Assembly (NCBI RefSeq): GCF_000622325.1
Contig: NZ_JASE01000005.1
Location: 1,860,001 to 1,924,000, forward strand
Direction of reading: 5' to 3'
Source of the DNA: Sulfitobacter geojensis
GTDB taxonomy: Bacteria > Pseudomonadota > Alphaproteobacteria > Rhodobacterales > Rhodobacteraceae
Length of the DNA stretch: 64,000 bases
The notes under the pieces were generated by a model. It was given only the letters and a program-made list of their open reading frames with translations. It searched no databases and was not told the DNA's origin. Below are positions 55,972-64,000 of this stretch, piece after piece. Position 1 is the first letter of the stretch. The number at the start of each line of letters is the position of its first letter. The translations under genes were made by a program, and so were the position numbers.

Positions 55972-56684
55972 GACAGGTATTGGTAACAGGCGGTGGTTCG
56001 GGCATCGGGCGCGACGTGGCACGGGACTTTCTGGCACGCGGCGACGAGGTGACAATCGCAGGGCGCCGTTTGGACGCGCTGGAAGAAACCTCGGGCGGTA
56101 AAATGCGGTGCCTGTCCGTTGATATTACCGATGAAGCTTCTGTCAAATCCATGTTCGACCGGCCTTATGACGTTGTCGTTGCCAATGCGGGCGCAGGGCA
56201 TGGCATGTTGGTCAAAGACATGCCAACGCAGCTGTTTACCGACACGCTTGCGGTCAATTTGACCGGCGTTTTTATGACCTTCCGCGAAGCGCTGGCCGAC
56301 ATGCCTGCAGGCGGGCGGCTGATTGCGATGGCGTCGATTGCCAGCCTGAAAGGCGGGGGTGGATTGGCGGCCTATTCAGCGGCAAAGCACGGCGTTCTGG
56401 GACTTGTGCGGTCGGTGGCGATCGAGGTCGCCAAATCCGGCATCACCTGTAACGCGGTTTGCCCGGGGTTCGTTGACACGGAAATGGCGGCAGGCGCGGT
56501 CAAGAATGTGATGAAGCGGATGGAGATTGACCAAGGCTCTGCTGAAAAAATGCTGGTGGCCAACAACCCCATGCGCCGGATGATCAACGTCGAGGAAGTG
56601 ACTGCCGCGGTGCGTTTTCTGGCGTCGCCAGAGGCGTCAATGATCAACGGTCACGATCTGGTCGTGTCCGGCGGCGAGATATGA
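55968..56684 (+). CDS. SDR family oxidoreductase of the anthraniloyl-CoA pathway
   Basis: 238 residues from the ATG at 55968, which overlaps the previous stop by ATGA. NAD(P)-binding TGGGSGIG at 7-14, VANAGAG near 73, catalytic S near 130 and Y-K in AYSAAKHG near 143. Classical SDR with the triad intact. Expected to oxidise a hydroxyacyl-CoA or reduce a ring ketone after the monooxygenase step; the exact reaction is inferred. Confidence 0.85.
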   Translation: MRQVLVTGGGSGIGRDVARDFLARGDEVTIAGRRLDALEETSGGKMRCLSVDITDEASVKSMFDRPYDVVVANAGAGHGMLVKDMPTQLFTDTLAVNLTGVFMTFREALADMPAGGRLIAMASIASLKGGGGLAAYSAAKHGVLGLVRSVAIEVAKSGITCNAVCPGFVDTEMAAGAVKNVMKRMEIDQGSAEKMLVANNPMRRMINVEEVTAAVRFLASPEASMINGHDLVVSGGEI

Positions 56685-57145
56685 CACAGGCGAAGGACCG
56701 CGTGCGGCTGTGGCTTCGGCTGCTGAAAGTCGTGCGCGGGATCGAAAGTGATCTGCGCGAAAACCTGCGGCGTGACCACAACACCACGCTGCCGCGATTT
56801 GACGTGATGTCCGCCCTGTCGCGCCACCCCGACGGGTTGAAAATGAGCCAGCTCAGCGGGGTTCTGCGGGTGTCTAACGGCAATGTCACGGGCATCGCGG
56901 ACCGGTTGAGCGACGAAGGGCTAGTGGAACGTGTGGCGGTGCCGGGCGACCGGCGCGCCATCGTTTTGCGGCTGACAGCGGCGGGGATAAGCGAATTCGA
57001 GACCCAGGCGCAGGCCCACGAGAACTGGATTAACGAAAGGCTGAGCGGGGTGAGCCCCGAAGAGGCGCGCGCGATGGCCGCGCGGCTTCAGGCGTTTGCC
57101 GAAGCCTCCGAGAGCAGCAAAAAGGAAGACGACCATGCGCAGTGA
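56681..57145 (+). CDS. MarR family regulator of the anthraniloyl-CoA operon
   Basis: 154 residues, ATGA overlap with the SDR gene. Winged helix in [47 protein letters not shown], wing [13 protein letters not shown]. MarR proteins in aryl-CoA operons usually sense the aryl-CoA thioester. Its gene end overlaps the next start by 11 bases. Confidence 0.9.
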   Translation: MTQAKDRVRLWLRLLKVVRGIESDLRENLRRDHNTTLPRFDVMSALSRHPDGLKMSQLSGVLRVSNGNVTGIADRLSDEGLVERVAVPGDRRAIVLRLTAAGISEFETQAQAHENWINERLSGVSPEEARAMAARLQAFAEASESSKKEDDHAQ

Positions 57146-57935
57146 TGTGAAACACTTTTTATGCGAGATCGAAGACGGGATTGCCACAGTGCGGCTGGAC
57201 CGGCCGGACCGCAAGAACCCGCTAACCTTTGAAAGCTACGCCGAAATGCGCGACTGGTTTCGCGACCTTGTCTACGCCGATGACGTCGACGTGGTGGTGT
57301 TTGGATCGAACGGGGGCAACTTTAGCTCTGGCGGCGATGTACATGATATCATTGGTCCTTTGACCAAAATGAACATGAAGGAACTGCTGCGCTTTACCCG
57401 GATGACTGGCGATCTGGTCAAGGCGATCGTGAACTGCGGCAAGCCGGTGATTGCCGCCGTGGACGGGATTTGCGTTGGCGCCGGTGCGATCATCGCCATG
57501 GCGTCGGATTTGCGCATCGCCACACCCGAGGCTAAGACGGCGTTTTTGTTCACCCGCGTGGGATTGGCGGGTTGTGACATGGGGGCCTGTGCGATCCTGC
57601 CGCGCATCATTGGTCAAACCCGCGCCGCGGAACTGCTCTACACGGGGCGGTCGATGTCGGCGGATGAGGGCGAACGCTGGGGCTTTTTCAACCGGTTGGT
57701 TTCATCAGACGAACTGGACGCCGATGCTGTCAAACTGGCCAAGCAAATTCAGGCCGGACCGAACTTCGCCCATATGATGACGAAAACGATGTTGGCGCAG
57801 GAATGGTCGATGTCGATTGAACAGGCCATCGAAGCAGAAGCGCAGGCGCAAGCAATCTGCATGCAGACCGGTGATTTCGAGCGGGCGTATAAAGCATTTG
57901 TAGCAAAAGAGCGTCCGGTTTTTGAGGGGGATTAA
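57135..57935 (+). CDS. Enoyl-CoA hydratase family protein
   Basis: 266 residues from the ATG at 57135 with AGGA nine bases upstream; a longer frame lies inside the MarR gene. Crotonase fold with oxyanion-hole segments SSGGDVHDI near 59-67 and [19 protein letters not shown] near 104. Likely a hydration or ring-opening step after dearomatisation of anthraniloyl-CoA. Confidence 0.87.
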   Translation: MRSDVKHFLCEIEDGIATVRLDRPDRKNPLTFESYAEMRDWFRDLVYADDVDVVVFGSNGGNFSSGGDVHDIIGPLTKMNMKELLRFTRMTGDLVKAIVNCGKPVIAAVDGICVGAGAIIAMASDLRIATPEAKTAFLFTRVGLAGCDMGACAILPRIIGQTRAAELLYTGRSMSADEGERWGFFNRLVSSDELDADAVKLAKQIQAGPNFAHMMTKTMLAQEWSMSIEQAIEAEAQAQAICMQTGDFERAYKAFVAKERPVFEGD

Positions 57936-57992
57936 GCGTGGCAGACTGCGGGATTGAGTTTAGGGGCAAGATGAAGCTGGGGGGCACGATCC

Positions 57993-59141
57993 ATGTCTGA
58001 CCGGAGTTTTTTGACTTGGCCGTTTTTTGAAGAGCGCCATCGCGAGCTGGCGGATGCGCTGGACGCTTGGGCGTCGGCCAATTTGGCGGACGTCGATCAC
58101 AGCGACACGGACGCGGCCTGCCGGTCCTTGGTGTCGATGATGGGCGCAGGCGGCTGGTTGCGTCATTCGGGTGCGCAGGGCGATGAAAAACTGGATGTAC
58201 GTTCGCTTTGTCTGATCCGCGAGACGCTGGCCCGCCATGACGGCTTGGCCGATTTTGCCTTTGCCATGCAGGGGCTTGGAACCGGCGCAATTTCGCTGTT
58301 CGGCACGCCGGAGCAGCAGGCGGAGTGGTTGCCAAAGACGCGCGAAGGGGCGGCGATTTCGGCCTTTGCCCTGACCGAACCGCAATCGGGGTCGGATGTG
58401 GCAAGTTCCACGATGACAGCCACCGCGGATGGCAACGGATTTGTGCTGGACGGGCGCAAGACGTGGATTTCCAATGGCGGCATTGCAGATGTCTACACCG
58501 TATTTGCGCGCACTGGCGAAGGACCGGGGGCCAAGGGGTTGTCGGCTTTTGTTGTCCCTGCGGACACGCCCGGCTTGAAGGTTGAAGAGCGGCTGGAGGT
58601 GATCGCACCGCATCCGCTGGCGACCTTGCATTTTGACGGGGTGAAGGTGCCGGGGTCGGCCTTGATCGGGGAGACGGGCAAGGGATTTGGCATCGCCATG
58701 TCGGTGCTGGATGTGTTCCGCTCGACCGTGGCTGCGGCGGCTTTGGGGTTTGCGCGCAGGGCCTTGGACGAGGCGATTGATCGCGTGACGGCACGCCATG
58801 TGCAAGGCGCGCCGTTGTCTGATTTGCAGATGGTACAGGGGCATATTGCGGATATGGCGGTGGATGTGGATGCATCGGCCTTGCTGATCTACCGCGCGGC
58901 TTGGGCCAAGGATTCCGGCGCGCCAAGGGTCACGCGGGAGGCGGCGATGGCGAAACTGTTTGCCACGGATCACGCCCAGCAGGTTATCGATAAAGCGGTC
59001 CAATTGCATGGTGGTGACGGTGTGCGGCAAGGCCAGATGGTGGAAAGCCTGTATCGTGAAATTCGGGCTTTGCGTATTTACGAAGGGGCATCGGACGTGC
59101 AGCGGGTGGTGATTGCGCGCCAGACTTTGGGAGGACGTTAA
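57993..59141 (+). CDS. Acyl-CoA dehydrogenase family protein
   Basis: 382 residues. FAD-binding [19 protein letters not shown] near 124-142, [15 protein letters not shown] near 156, and C-terminal [39 protein letters not shown]. Short-chain acyl-CoA dehydrogenase architecture. It probably acts on the cyclic or opened CoA ester of the pathway. A GGGAGG site at its 3' end serves the ligase gene. Confidence 0.9.
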   Translation: MSDRSFLTWPFFEERHRELADALDAWASANLADVDHSDTDAACRSLVSMMGAGGWLRHSGAQGDEKLDVRSLCLIRETLARHDGLADFAFAMQGLGTGAISLFGTPEQQAEWLPKTREGAAISAFALTEPQSGSDVASSTMTATADGNGFVLDGRKTWISNGGIADVYTVFARTGEGPGAKGLSAFVVPADTPGLKVEERLEVIAPHPLATLHFDGVKVPGSALIGETGKGFGIAMSVLDVFRSTVAAAALGFARRALDEAIDRVTARHVQGAPLSDLQMVQGHIADMAVDVDASALLIYRAAWAKDSGAPRVTREAAMAKLFATDHAQQVIDKAVQLHGGDGVRQGQMVESLYREIRALRIYEGASDVQRVVIARQTLGGR

Positions 59142-59142
59142 G

Positions 59143-60762
59143 ATGTTGGGACGCTCGGGGCATGTGGATCACTTTGCACGGGACAATCTGCCGGATGTGG
59201 CGGCTTGGCCTGATCTGCTTTTGGATGGATTTGCCTATCCCGAGCGATTGAACATCGGCGTCGAACTGACGGATAAGATGGTAGAAAAAGGGTTCGGTGA
59301 CCGTACCGCCCTGATCGGGAACGGCCGGCGGCGGACCTATAAGGAACTGTCTGACTGGACCAACAAACTGGCCGCTGCGATGGTCGAGAACATTGGCATC
59401 AAACCGGGAAATCGGGTGCTGATCCGGTCGGCGAACAACCCGGCGATGGTTGCCTGTTGGTTGGCGGCGACCAAGGCGGGGGCGGTGGTTGTGAACACCA
59501 TGCCGATGCTGCGAGCGGGCGAGTTGAGCGCGATTGTCGACAAGGGCGAAATCAGCCACGCGCTGTGTGACACGCGTCTGATGGACGAGATGACGGGCTG
59601 CGCCAAAACGTCGAAATTCCTCAAAGCCGTGGTAGGTTTCGACGGGACCAGCAACCATGATGCGGAGCTCGACCGTCTGGCTTTGGAAAAGCCGGTGCAG
59701 TTTGATGCGGTGGACACGGCGCAGGACGATGTGGCGCTTTTGGGTTTCACCTCGGGCACCACTGGAAGTCCGAAGGCGACGATGCACTTTCATCGGGATT
59801 TGTTAATTATTGCGGACGGTTACGGGCGCGAGGTGTTGCAGGTCACGCCCGACGATGTCTTTGTCGGTTCACCGCCATTGGCCTTTACCTTCGGTCTGGG
59901 CGGTCTGGCGATTTTCCCACTGCGGTTTGGCGCGGCCGCGACGCTGCTGGAAACCGCAAGCCCGCCCAATATGATCGAGATCATCGAAAAATTCAAAGCA
60001 ACCGTATGTTTCACGGCACCCACCGCCTATCGCGCTATGTTGCAGGCGATGGAGGAAGGCGCAGATTTGTCCTCCCTGCGCGCTGCGGTCAGTGCGGGCG
60101 AAACTCTGCCCGCCCCGGTCTATCACGATTGGCAGGCCAAGACCGGCAAGCCGATGCTGGATGGCATCGGCGCGACAGAGATGTTGCACATCTTTATTTC
60201 CAACCGGTTTGACGATCATAAAGCGGCCTGCACCGGCAAACCTGTCACCGGCTATGAAGCCAAGGTGATTGACGCCTACGGAAACGAAGTGCCGCGCGGC
60301 GAGGTCGGGCGCTTGGCTGTGCGTGGACCTACGGGGTGTCGTTACCTCGCGGATGACCGGCAGGGCGTTTACGTGCAAGACGGCTGGAACATTACCGGCG
60401 ACAGTTTTTCAATGGATGCAGAGGGTTACCTGTATTTCGCCGCGCGTAACGACGACATGATCATCAGCGCGGGTTATAACATTGCAGGCCCCGAAGTGGA
60501 GGCCGCATTGCTGAGCCATCCCGCAGTCAGTGAATGCGGTGTGGTCGCTGCCGATGACGAGGCGCGCGGATCCATCGTGCAGGCGCATGTCGTTCTGGTT
60601 GATGGGTTTACGGGGGATGCGGCATTGGTCAAGGCGTTACAGGACCACGTCAAGGCAACCATCGCGCCGTTTAAATACCCCCGCGACGTCCGGTTTATAG
60701 AGGCGTTGCCAAAAACAGCGACCGGCAAAATCCAGCGTTTTGCCCTGAGGGATCCTAAATGA
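59143..60762 (+). CDS. 2-aminobenzoate-CoA ligase-like (benzoate-CoA ligase family)
   Basis: 539 residues from the ATG at 59143 (GGGAGG upstream). AMP-binding motif TSGTTGSPK at 203-211, adenylate-binding [16 protein letters not shown] near 338 and the C-terminal catalytic lysine in [10 protein letters not shown]. The IGATEM-type segment and length match benzoate/2-aminobenzoate-CoA ligases. It activates anthranilate made by KynU. Overlaps kynA by 4 bases. Confidence 0.87.
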   Translation: MLGRSGHVDHFARDNLPDVAAWPDLLLDGFAYPERLNIGVELTDKMVEKGFGDRTALIGNGRRRTYKELSDWTNKLAAAMVENIGIKPGNRVLIRSANNPAMVACWLAATKAGAVVVNTMPMLRAGELSAIVDKGEISHALCDTRLMDEMTGCAKTSKFLKAVVGFDGTSNHDAELDRLALEKPVQFDAVDTAQDDVALLGFTSGTTGSPKATMHFHRDLLIIADGYGREVLQVTPDDVFVGSPPLAFTFGLGGLAIFPLRFGAAATLLETASPPNMIEIIEKFKATVCFTAPTAYRAMLQAMEEGADLSSLRAAVSAGETLPAPVYHDWQAKTGKPMLDGIGATEMLHIFISNRFDDHKAACTGKPVTGYEAKVIDAYGNEVPRGEVGRLAVRGPTGCRYLADDRQGVYVQDGWNITGDSFSMDAEGYLYFAARNDDMIISAGYNIAGPEVEAALLSHPAVSECGVVAADDEARGSIVQAHVVLVDGFTGDAALVKALQDHVKATIAPFKYPRDVRFIEALPKTATGKIQRFALRDPK

Positions 60763-61586
60763 GCGATTTTGACAAGGCTGCCAAAGGCGCCAAGATGGAT
60801 TTTGCCAAGGACATGTCCTATGGCGATTATCTGGGGCTTGATGCGATCCTGACCGCGCAGCATCCGTTAAGTGATGCGCATGACGAAATGTTGTTTATCG
60901 TGCAGCATCAGACTTCCGAGTTATGGATGCGTCTGGCGATCCACGAATTGCAAGAAGCGCGCCGGGTGATGTTGTCGGGGGAGTTGAAACCGGCCTTCAA
61001 GATGTTGACCCGTGTTGCGCGGATCTTTGAACAATTGAATTCGGCGTGGGATGTGCTGCGTACGATGACGCCCAGTGAATACACGGCGTTCCGCCCCTCT
61101 TTGGGGAATTCATCGGGGTTCCAGTCTCATCAATACCGGCTGGTCGAATACTTGTTGGGCAACCGCATCGGGGCGTTGATGGCGTTGCACAAGCATAAAC
61201 CTGTGGCTTTTGAGGCGTTGAGTGACGAACTGGCGCAGCCGAGCCTGTATCAGGTGGCAATTGATGTAACCTGTGACCGGATGGGCATGACCCCTATGGC
61301 CGGTGCGCCCAGCGACAGCGACTGGCAGGCGGTGCCAGCGGTACAGGACATGTGGCAAAAGGTTTACCAAGACCCCAAGGCCCATTGGGAGCTGTATGAA
61401 CTGGCCGAAAAACTGGTCGATCTTGAGGATTATTTCCGCCGCTGGCGTTTCAATCACGTAACGACGGTTGAGCGGATCATCGGGTTTAAACGCGGCACGG
61501 GCGGGACATCGGGCGTGGCCTATTTGCGCAGCATGCTTGAGGTCGAATTGTTTCCCGAATTGTGGCAAGTCAGAGGAGTCTTGTAA
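60759..61586 (+). CDS. kynA: Tryptophan 2,3-dioxygenase
   Basis: 275 residues, normal for bacterial [21 protein letters not shown] near 22-39, [13 protein letters not shown] near 47-59 with the substrate-contacting His, [16 protein letters not shown] near 110-125, and the heme-ligand His in [20 protein letters not shown] near 230. It opens the indole ring of tryptophan to N-formylkynurenine. Four-base overlap with the ligase gene and direct junction to kynU. Confidence 0.95.
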   Translation: MSDFDKAAKGAKMDFAKDMSYGDYLGLDAILTAQHPLSDAHDEMLFIVQHQTSELWMRLAIHELQEARRVMLSGELKPAFKMLTRVARIFEQLNSAWDVLRTMTPSEYTAFRPSLGNSSGFQSHQYRLVEYLLGNRIGALMALHKHKPVAFEALSDELAQPSLYQVAIDVTCDRMGMTPMAGAPSDSDWQAVPAVQDMWQKVYQDPKAHWELYELAEKLVDLEDYFRRWRFNHVTTVERIIGFKRGTGGTSGVAYLRSMLEVELFPELWQVRGVL

Positions 61587-62777
61587 GTGGCGAATGTGCT
61601 GAGAAAAGAACAGTTTATCTTGCCCGAAGGGGTGATCTATCTGGATGGCAACTCTTTGGGACCGATGCCGAAAAACGTGCCTGCGCGGCTTTCGGGTGTG
61701 ATGAACGACGAATGGGCGCAGATGTTGATCGGCGGCTGGAACAAGGCCGGCTGGATGGCGCAACCGACCAACGTGGGCACCTCCATCGGGCGGCTGATCG
61801 GGGCAGCTGCCGGATCGGTTGTGATGGGCGATACCCTGTCGGTCAAAGTCTATCAGGCGCTTGCCGCTGGCGTTAAGATGCGCCCGGAGCGCCGTGTGAT
61901 CCTGAGCGACAAGGGCAATTTTCCGAGCGATCTGTATATGGCCGAAGGTCTGGTCGGGTTGCTGGGGCAGGGGTACGAGTTGCGCACTGTGGCACCCGAG
62001 GATGTTGCGACGTCCATCACAGACGAGATCGCCGTGGTGATGTTGACCGAAGTGGATTACCGTACGGGCCGGATGCATGACATGAAGGCGCTGACCAAGT
62101 TGGCCCATGACGCGGGTGCGGTGATGGTTTGGGATCTGGCGCATTCGGCGGGGGCCATTCCGGTGGATCTGGCGGCATCCAATTGCGAATTTGCCGTCGG
62201 CTGTACCTACAAATATCTTAATGGCGGCCCGGGTGCGCCCGCATTTATCTATGTGCGCCCTGATCTGGCCGACACGGCAGAACCGGCGTTAAGCGGGTGG
62301 CTGGGGCATGCGAACCCGTTTGATTTTGACCTGCATTACACCCCCGGCAAGGGGATCGAGCGGATGCGGGTTGGCACACCGCCGGTGTTACAGATGGCAG
62401 CCCTTGAAGAGGCGATGAAGGTTTGGGACGGGGTGGATATGGCGGATGTGCGCCGCGCCTCTCTTGATCTGCAAGAACAGTTTATCAAAGAAGTCGAGCA
62501 GGCGGTGCCACAGCTGGAATTGGCGAGCCCGCGCGATCCGCAAGCGCGCGGTTCGCAAGTGTCTTTCAGGTTCGAACACGGCTATGCGGCGATGCAGGCG
62601 GTGATTGATCGCGGTGTGATCGGCGATTTCCGCGCGCCCGACATCATGCGCTTTGGCTTTACACCGCTTTATCTGGATGCGGCCGATGTGACGGCGGCCG
62701 TGGCTGTGATCAAGGATGTGATGACCAACGCCCTGTGGGACGATCCCAAATACAAGGTGCGTGGTCGCGTGACCTGA
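61587..62777 (+). CDS. kynU: Kynureninase
   Basis: 396 residues, GTG start directly after the kynA stop with GAGGAG upstream. PLP-dependent fold type I: YLDGNSLGPMP near 18-28, WDLAHSAGAIPVDL at 182-195 and the PLP lysine K209 in CTYKYLNGGPGAPAF. It cleaves kynurenine to anthranilate and alanine. Formylkynurenine formamidase is absent from this operon, so that step must be encoded elsewhere or be done by another hydrolase. Confidence 0.95.
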   Translation: MANVLRKEQFILPEGVIYLDGNSLGPMPKNVPARLSGVMNDEWAQMLIGGWNKAGWMAQPTNVGTSIGRLIGAAAGSVVMGDTLSVKVYQALAAGVKMRPERRVILSDKGNFPSDLYMAEGLVGLLGQGYELRTVAPEDVATSITDEIAVVMLTEVDYRTGRMHDMKALTKLAHDAGAVMVWDLAHSAGAIPVDLAASNCEFAVGCTYKYLNGGPGAPAFIYVRPDLADTAEPALSGWLGHANPFDFDLHYTPGKGIERMRVGTPPVLQMAALEEAMKVWDGVDMADVRRASLDLQEQFIKEVEQAVPQLELASPRDPQARGSQVSFRFEHGYAAMQAVIDRGVIGDFRAPDIMRFGFTPLYLDAADVTAAVAVIKDVMTNALWDDPKYKVRGRVT

Positions 62778-62780
62778 GCC

Positions 62781-63572
62781 CTAGCGGGCGCGCAGCAGCG
62801 GCGACAGGCTGGTCGAGATCGCGAACAGCACTGCGGCGGCTGTGACAATGCTGGGACCGGTTGGCGTATCAAAGCGGAACGACGCCAGCAGACCCGCCCC
62901 AACGGCAACCGCACCCAGCATCATCGCACAAAGCGCCATCATTTCGGGCGTGCGCGCGAAGGGGCGGGCAGCGGCCGCAGGGATCACCAGCATGGCGGCG
63001 ATTAACAGCGCCCCGACGACCTTAAGCGCCACCGCCACGGTAAGTGCCAAAGCCAGCGTCAGGATCAGCTGTTCACGGCGTGGTTTACCCCCCGATGCCG
63101 TGGCGAGGTCGGGGTTCAGGGTGGCGGTCAGCAACGCCTGCCAACGCCACAAAAGCAACAGCGCGACAAGGATGGCACCGCTCCAGATCAGGATGACATC
63201 GCGTTGGGTCACCGCCAGAATATCCCCGAACAGATAAGCCGAAAGATCGACCCGTTGTCCCGGCACCAAGGACACCGCGACCAGCCCAAGCGCCAGTCCG
63301 GCATGGGCCAGAACGCCAAGCAGGGCATCGGTGCTGATGTGACGTTCGGACAGGCTGCTGACGATCAGGGCCATGGCAAGGGCAACCACCAGCACGCCCG
63401 CAATCACCGGCAAATCCATTGCCAGCGCCAGCGCGACGCCCAGCAAGGAGGCATGGCTGGTGGCATCGCCGAAATAGGCCATGCGCCGCCAGATCACAAA
63501 GCACCCCAGAGGGGCGGCGGCAAGTGCGACACCAAGACCGGCAAGGGCCGCGCGTAAGATAAAATCGTCCAT
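62781..63572 (-). CDS. znuB: Zinc/manganese ABC transporter permease ZnuB
   Basis: 263 residues with about eight membrane segments: FILRAALAGLGVALAAAPLGCFVIWRRMAYFGDATSHASLLG at the start is the ABC-3 family signature. It overlaps znuC by one base (TGATG). Exports nothing: it is the import channel for the metal delivered by ZnuA, whose gene is not in the window. Confidence 0.9.
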   Translation of the reverse strand: MDDFILRAALAGLGVALAAAPLGCFVIWRRMAYFGDATSHASLLGVALALAMDLPVIAGVLVVALAMALIVSSLSERHISTDALLGVLAHAGLALGLVAVSLVPGQRVDLSAYLFGDILAVTQRDVILIWSGAILVALLLLWRWQALLTATLNPDLATASGGKPRREQLILTLALALTVAVALKVVGALLIAAMLVIPAAAARPFARTPEMMALCAMMLGAVAVGAGLLASFRFDTPTGPSIVTAAAVLFAISTSLSPLLRAR

Positions 63573-64000
63573 CAGTGTGTATGCTCGTGGCTGTGGTCAT
63601 GATCGTGGTCGTGGTGATGCGCGTGATCGTGCTGGTGACGATACAGCGCCAGCGTGCCCTGTGTCCCGTCGCCAAACAACGCGCGGTATTCGGGTGCGTC
63701 CGCCACGGTTTCGGGGGTGCCTTCGCAACAGATATGACCGCTCAGGCACAGCACACGGTCCGACGCCGCCATCACCACATGCAAATCGTGGCTGACCATC
63801 AACACTGCAAGGTTCAGCTCGCGGCGGACCTGTTCGATCTGGCGATAGAATGCGGCGGCACCGGGTTGATCCAGCCCTTGTGTCGCCTCGTCCAGGATCA
63901 GGATATCGGGCCGGCCCAACAAGGCGCGCGCAAGCAAAACCCGCTGGAACTGACCGCCGGACAAGGCCGCCATCTGCGCGTCGCGCAACTCCGGCACACC
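63572..64000 (-). CDS. znuC: Zinc ABC transporter ATP-binding protein ZnuC (partial, 5' end beyond window)
   Basis: The C-terminal 142 residues of an ABC ATPase: signature LSGGQFQRVLLARAL, Walker B ILILDEATQGLD and H-loop VLMVSHDLHVVM. The frame runs off the window edge at 64000; a GTG at 63997 is only internal. The last 25 residues are very rich in His and Asp, a metal-binding tail common in ZnuC. Confidence 0.9.
   Translation of the reverse strand, partial: GVPELRDAQMAALSGGQFQRVLLARALLGRPDILILDEATQGLDQPGAAAFYRQIEQVRRELNLAVLMVSHDLHVVMAASDRVLCLSGHICCEGTPETVADAPEYRALFGDGTQGTLALYRHQHDHAHHHDHDHDHSHEHTH

Noticed and set aside
57730..58926. 398-codon minus-strand frame opposite the acyl-CoA dehydrogenase
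   Set aside because: Pro/Arg/Ser-rich antisense shadow; the plus-strand gene has full family signatures.

Overview
The window looks like chromosome of a marine alphaproteobacterium of the Roseobacter group (Rhodobacterales). The basis is gene content and style: several TRAP transporters, a urea ABC transporter, a UdgX/radical-SAM DNA repair pair, a LOV histidine kinase, and a kynurenine/anthraniloyl-CoA operon, all on GC-rich DNA. No rRNA or housekeeping marker is present, so the genus is not fixed.

Layout. 1-885: end of a urea ABC transporter (urtD partial, urtE). 1066-4070: TRAP transporter operon on the minus strand. 4414-7091: UdgX-type uracil-DNA glycosylase with its radical SAM partner. 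7194-10065: FAD/NAD(P)-binding protein and a LOV-domain histidine kinase. 10155-17972: two divergent transcription units (hydroxypyruvate isomerase-like and hydratase-like genes; IlvD-like dehydratase, tartronate-semialdehyde-reductase-like gene, a second TRAP transporter, MarR), probably for catabolism of an organic or sugar acid. 18014-28874: CHASE histidine kinase, PhoX-like phosphatase, RND efflux pair, GAF histidine kinase.

29056-40121 is a clearly foreign, AT-richer segment. A 10.6-kb island (about 29476-40121) is inserted at the 3' end of a tRNA-Thr(UGU) gene, next to a complete tyrosine integrase. The distal end repeats the tRNA 3' end and is followed by a truncated second copy of the integrase, so two related elements probably once sat in tandem. 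Cargo: a serine recombinase; a three-gene minus-strand operon of SIR2-like NADase, HerA-like ATPase and a DEDDh exonuclease with winged-helix and BRCT domains; a lytic transglycosylase lipoprotein; an orphan response regulator; a zinc-ribbon protein; and a non-coding repeat family with a period of about 435 bp. SIR2+HerA matches the known Sir2-HerA (Nezha) anti-phage pair. The exonuclease-BRCT gene and the repeat family are the parts I cannot match to a described system.

40406-53572: galactoside utilisation. GH42 beta-galactosidase, GH36 alpha-galactosidase, a sugar ABC transporter, an SDR dehydrogenase, an SMP-30 lactonase, DgoK and DgoA make up most of a DeLey-Doudoroff galactose route; the galactonate dehydratase is not here. 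A divergent IclR regulator and the ABC ATPase complete it. 53680-62777: tryptophan degradation through kynurenine and anthranilate (kynA, kynU), then a CoA-dependent aerobic route (CoA ligase, 2-aminobenzoyl-CoA monooxygenase/reductase-like fusion, SDR, acyl-CoA dehydrogenase, enoyl-CoA hydratase, MarR). 62781-64000: zinc ABC transporter genes znuB and znuC (partial).
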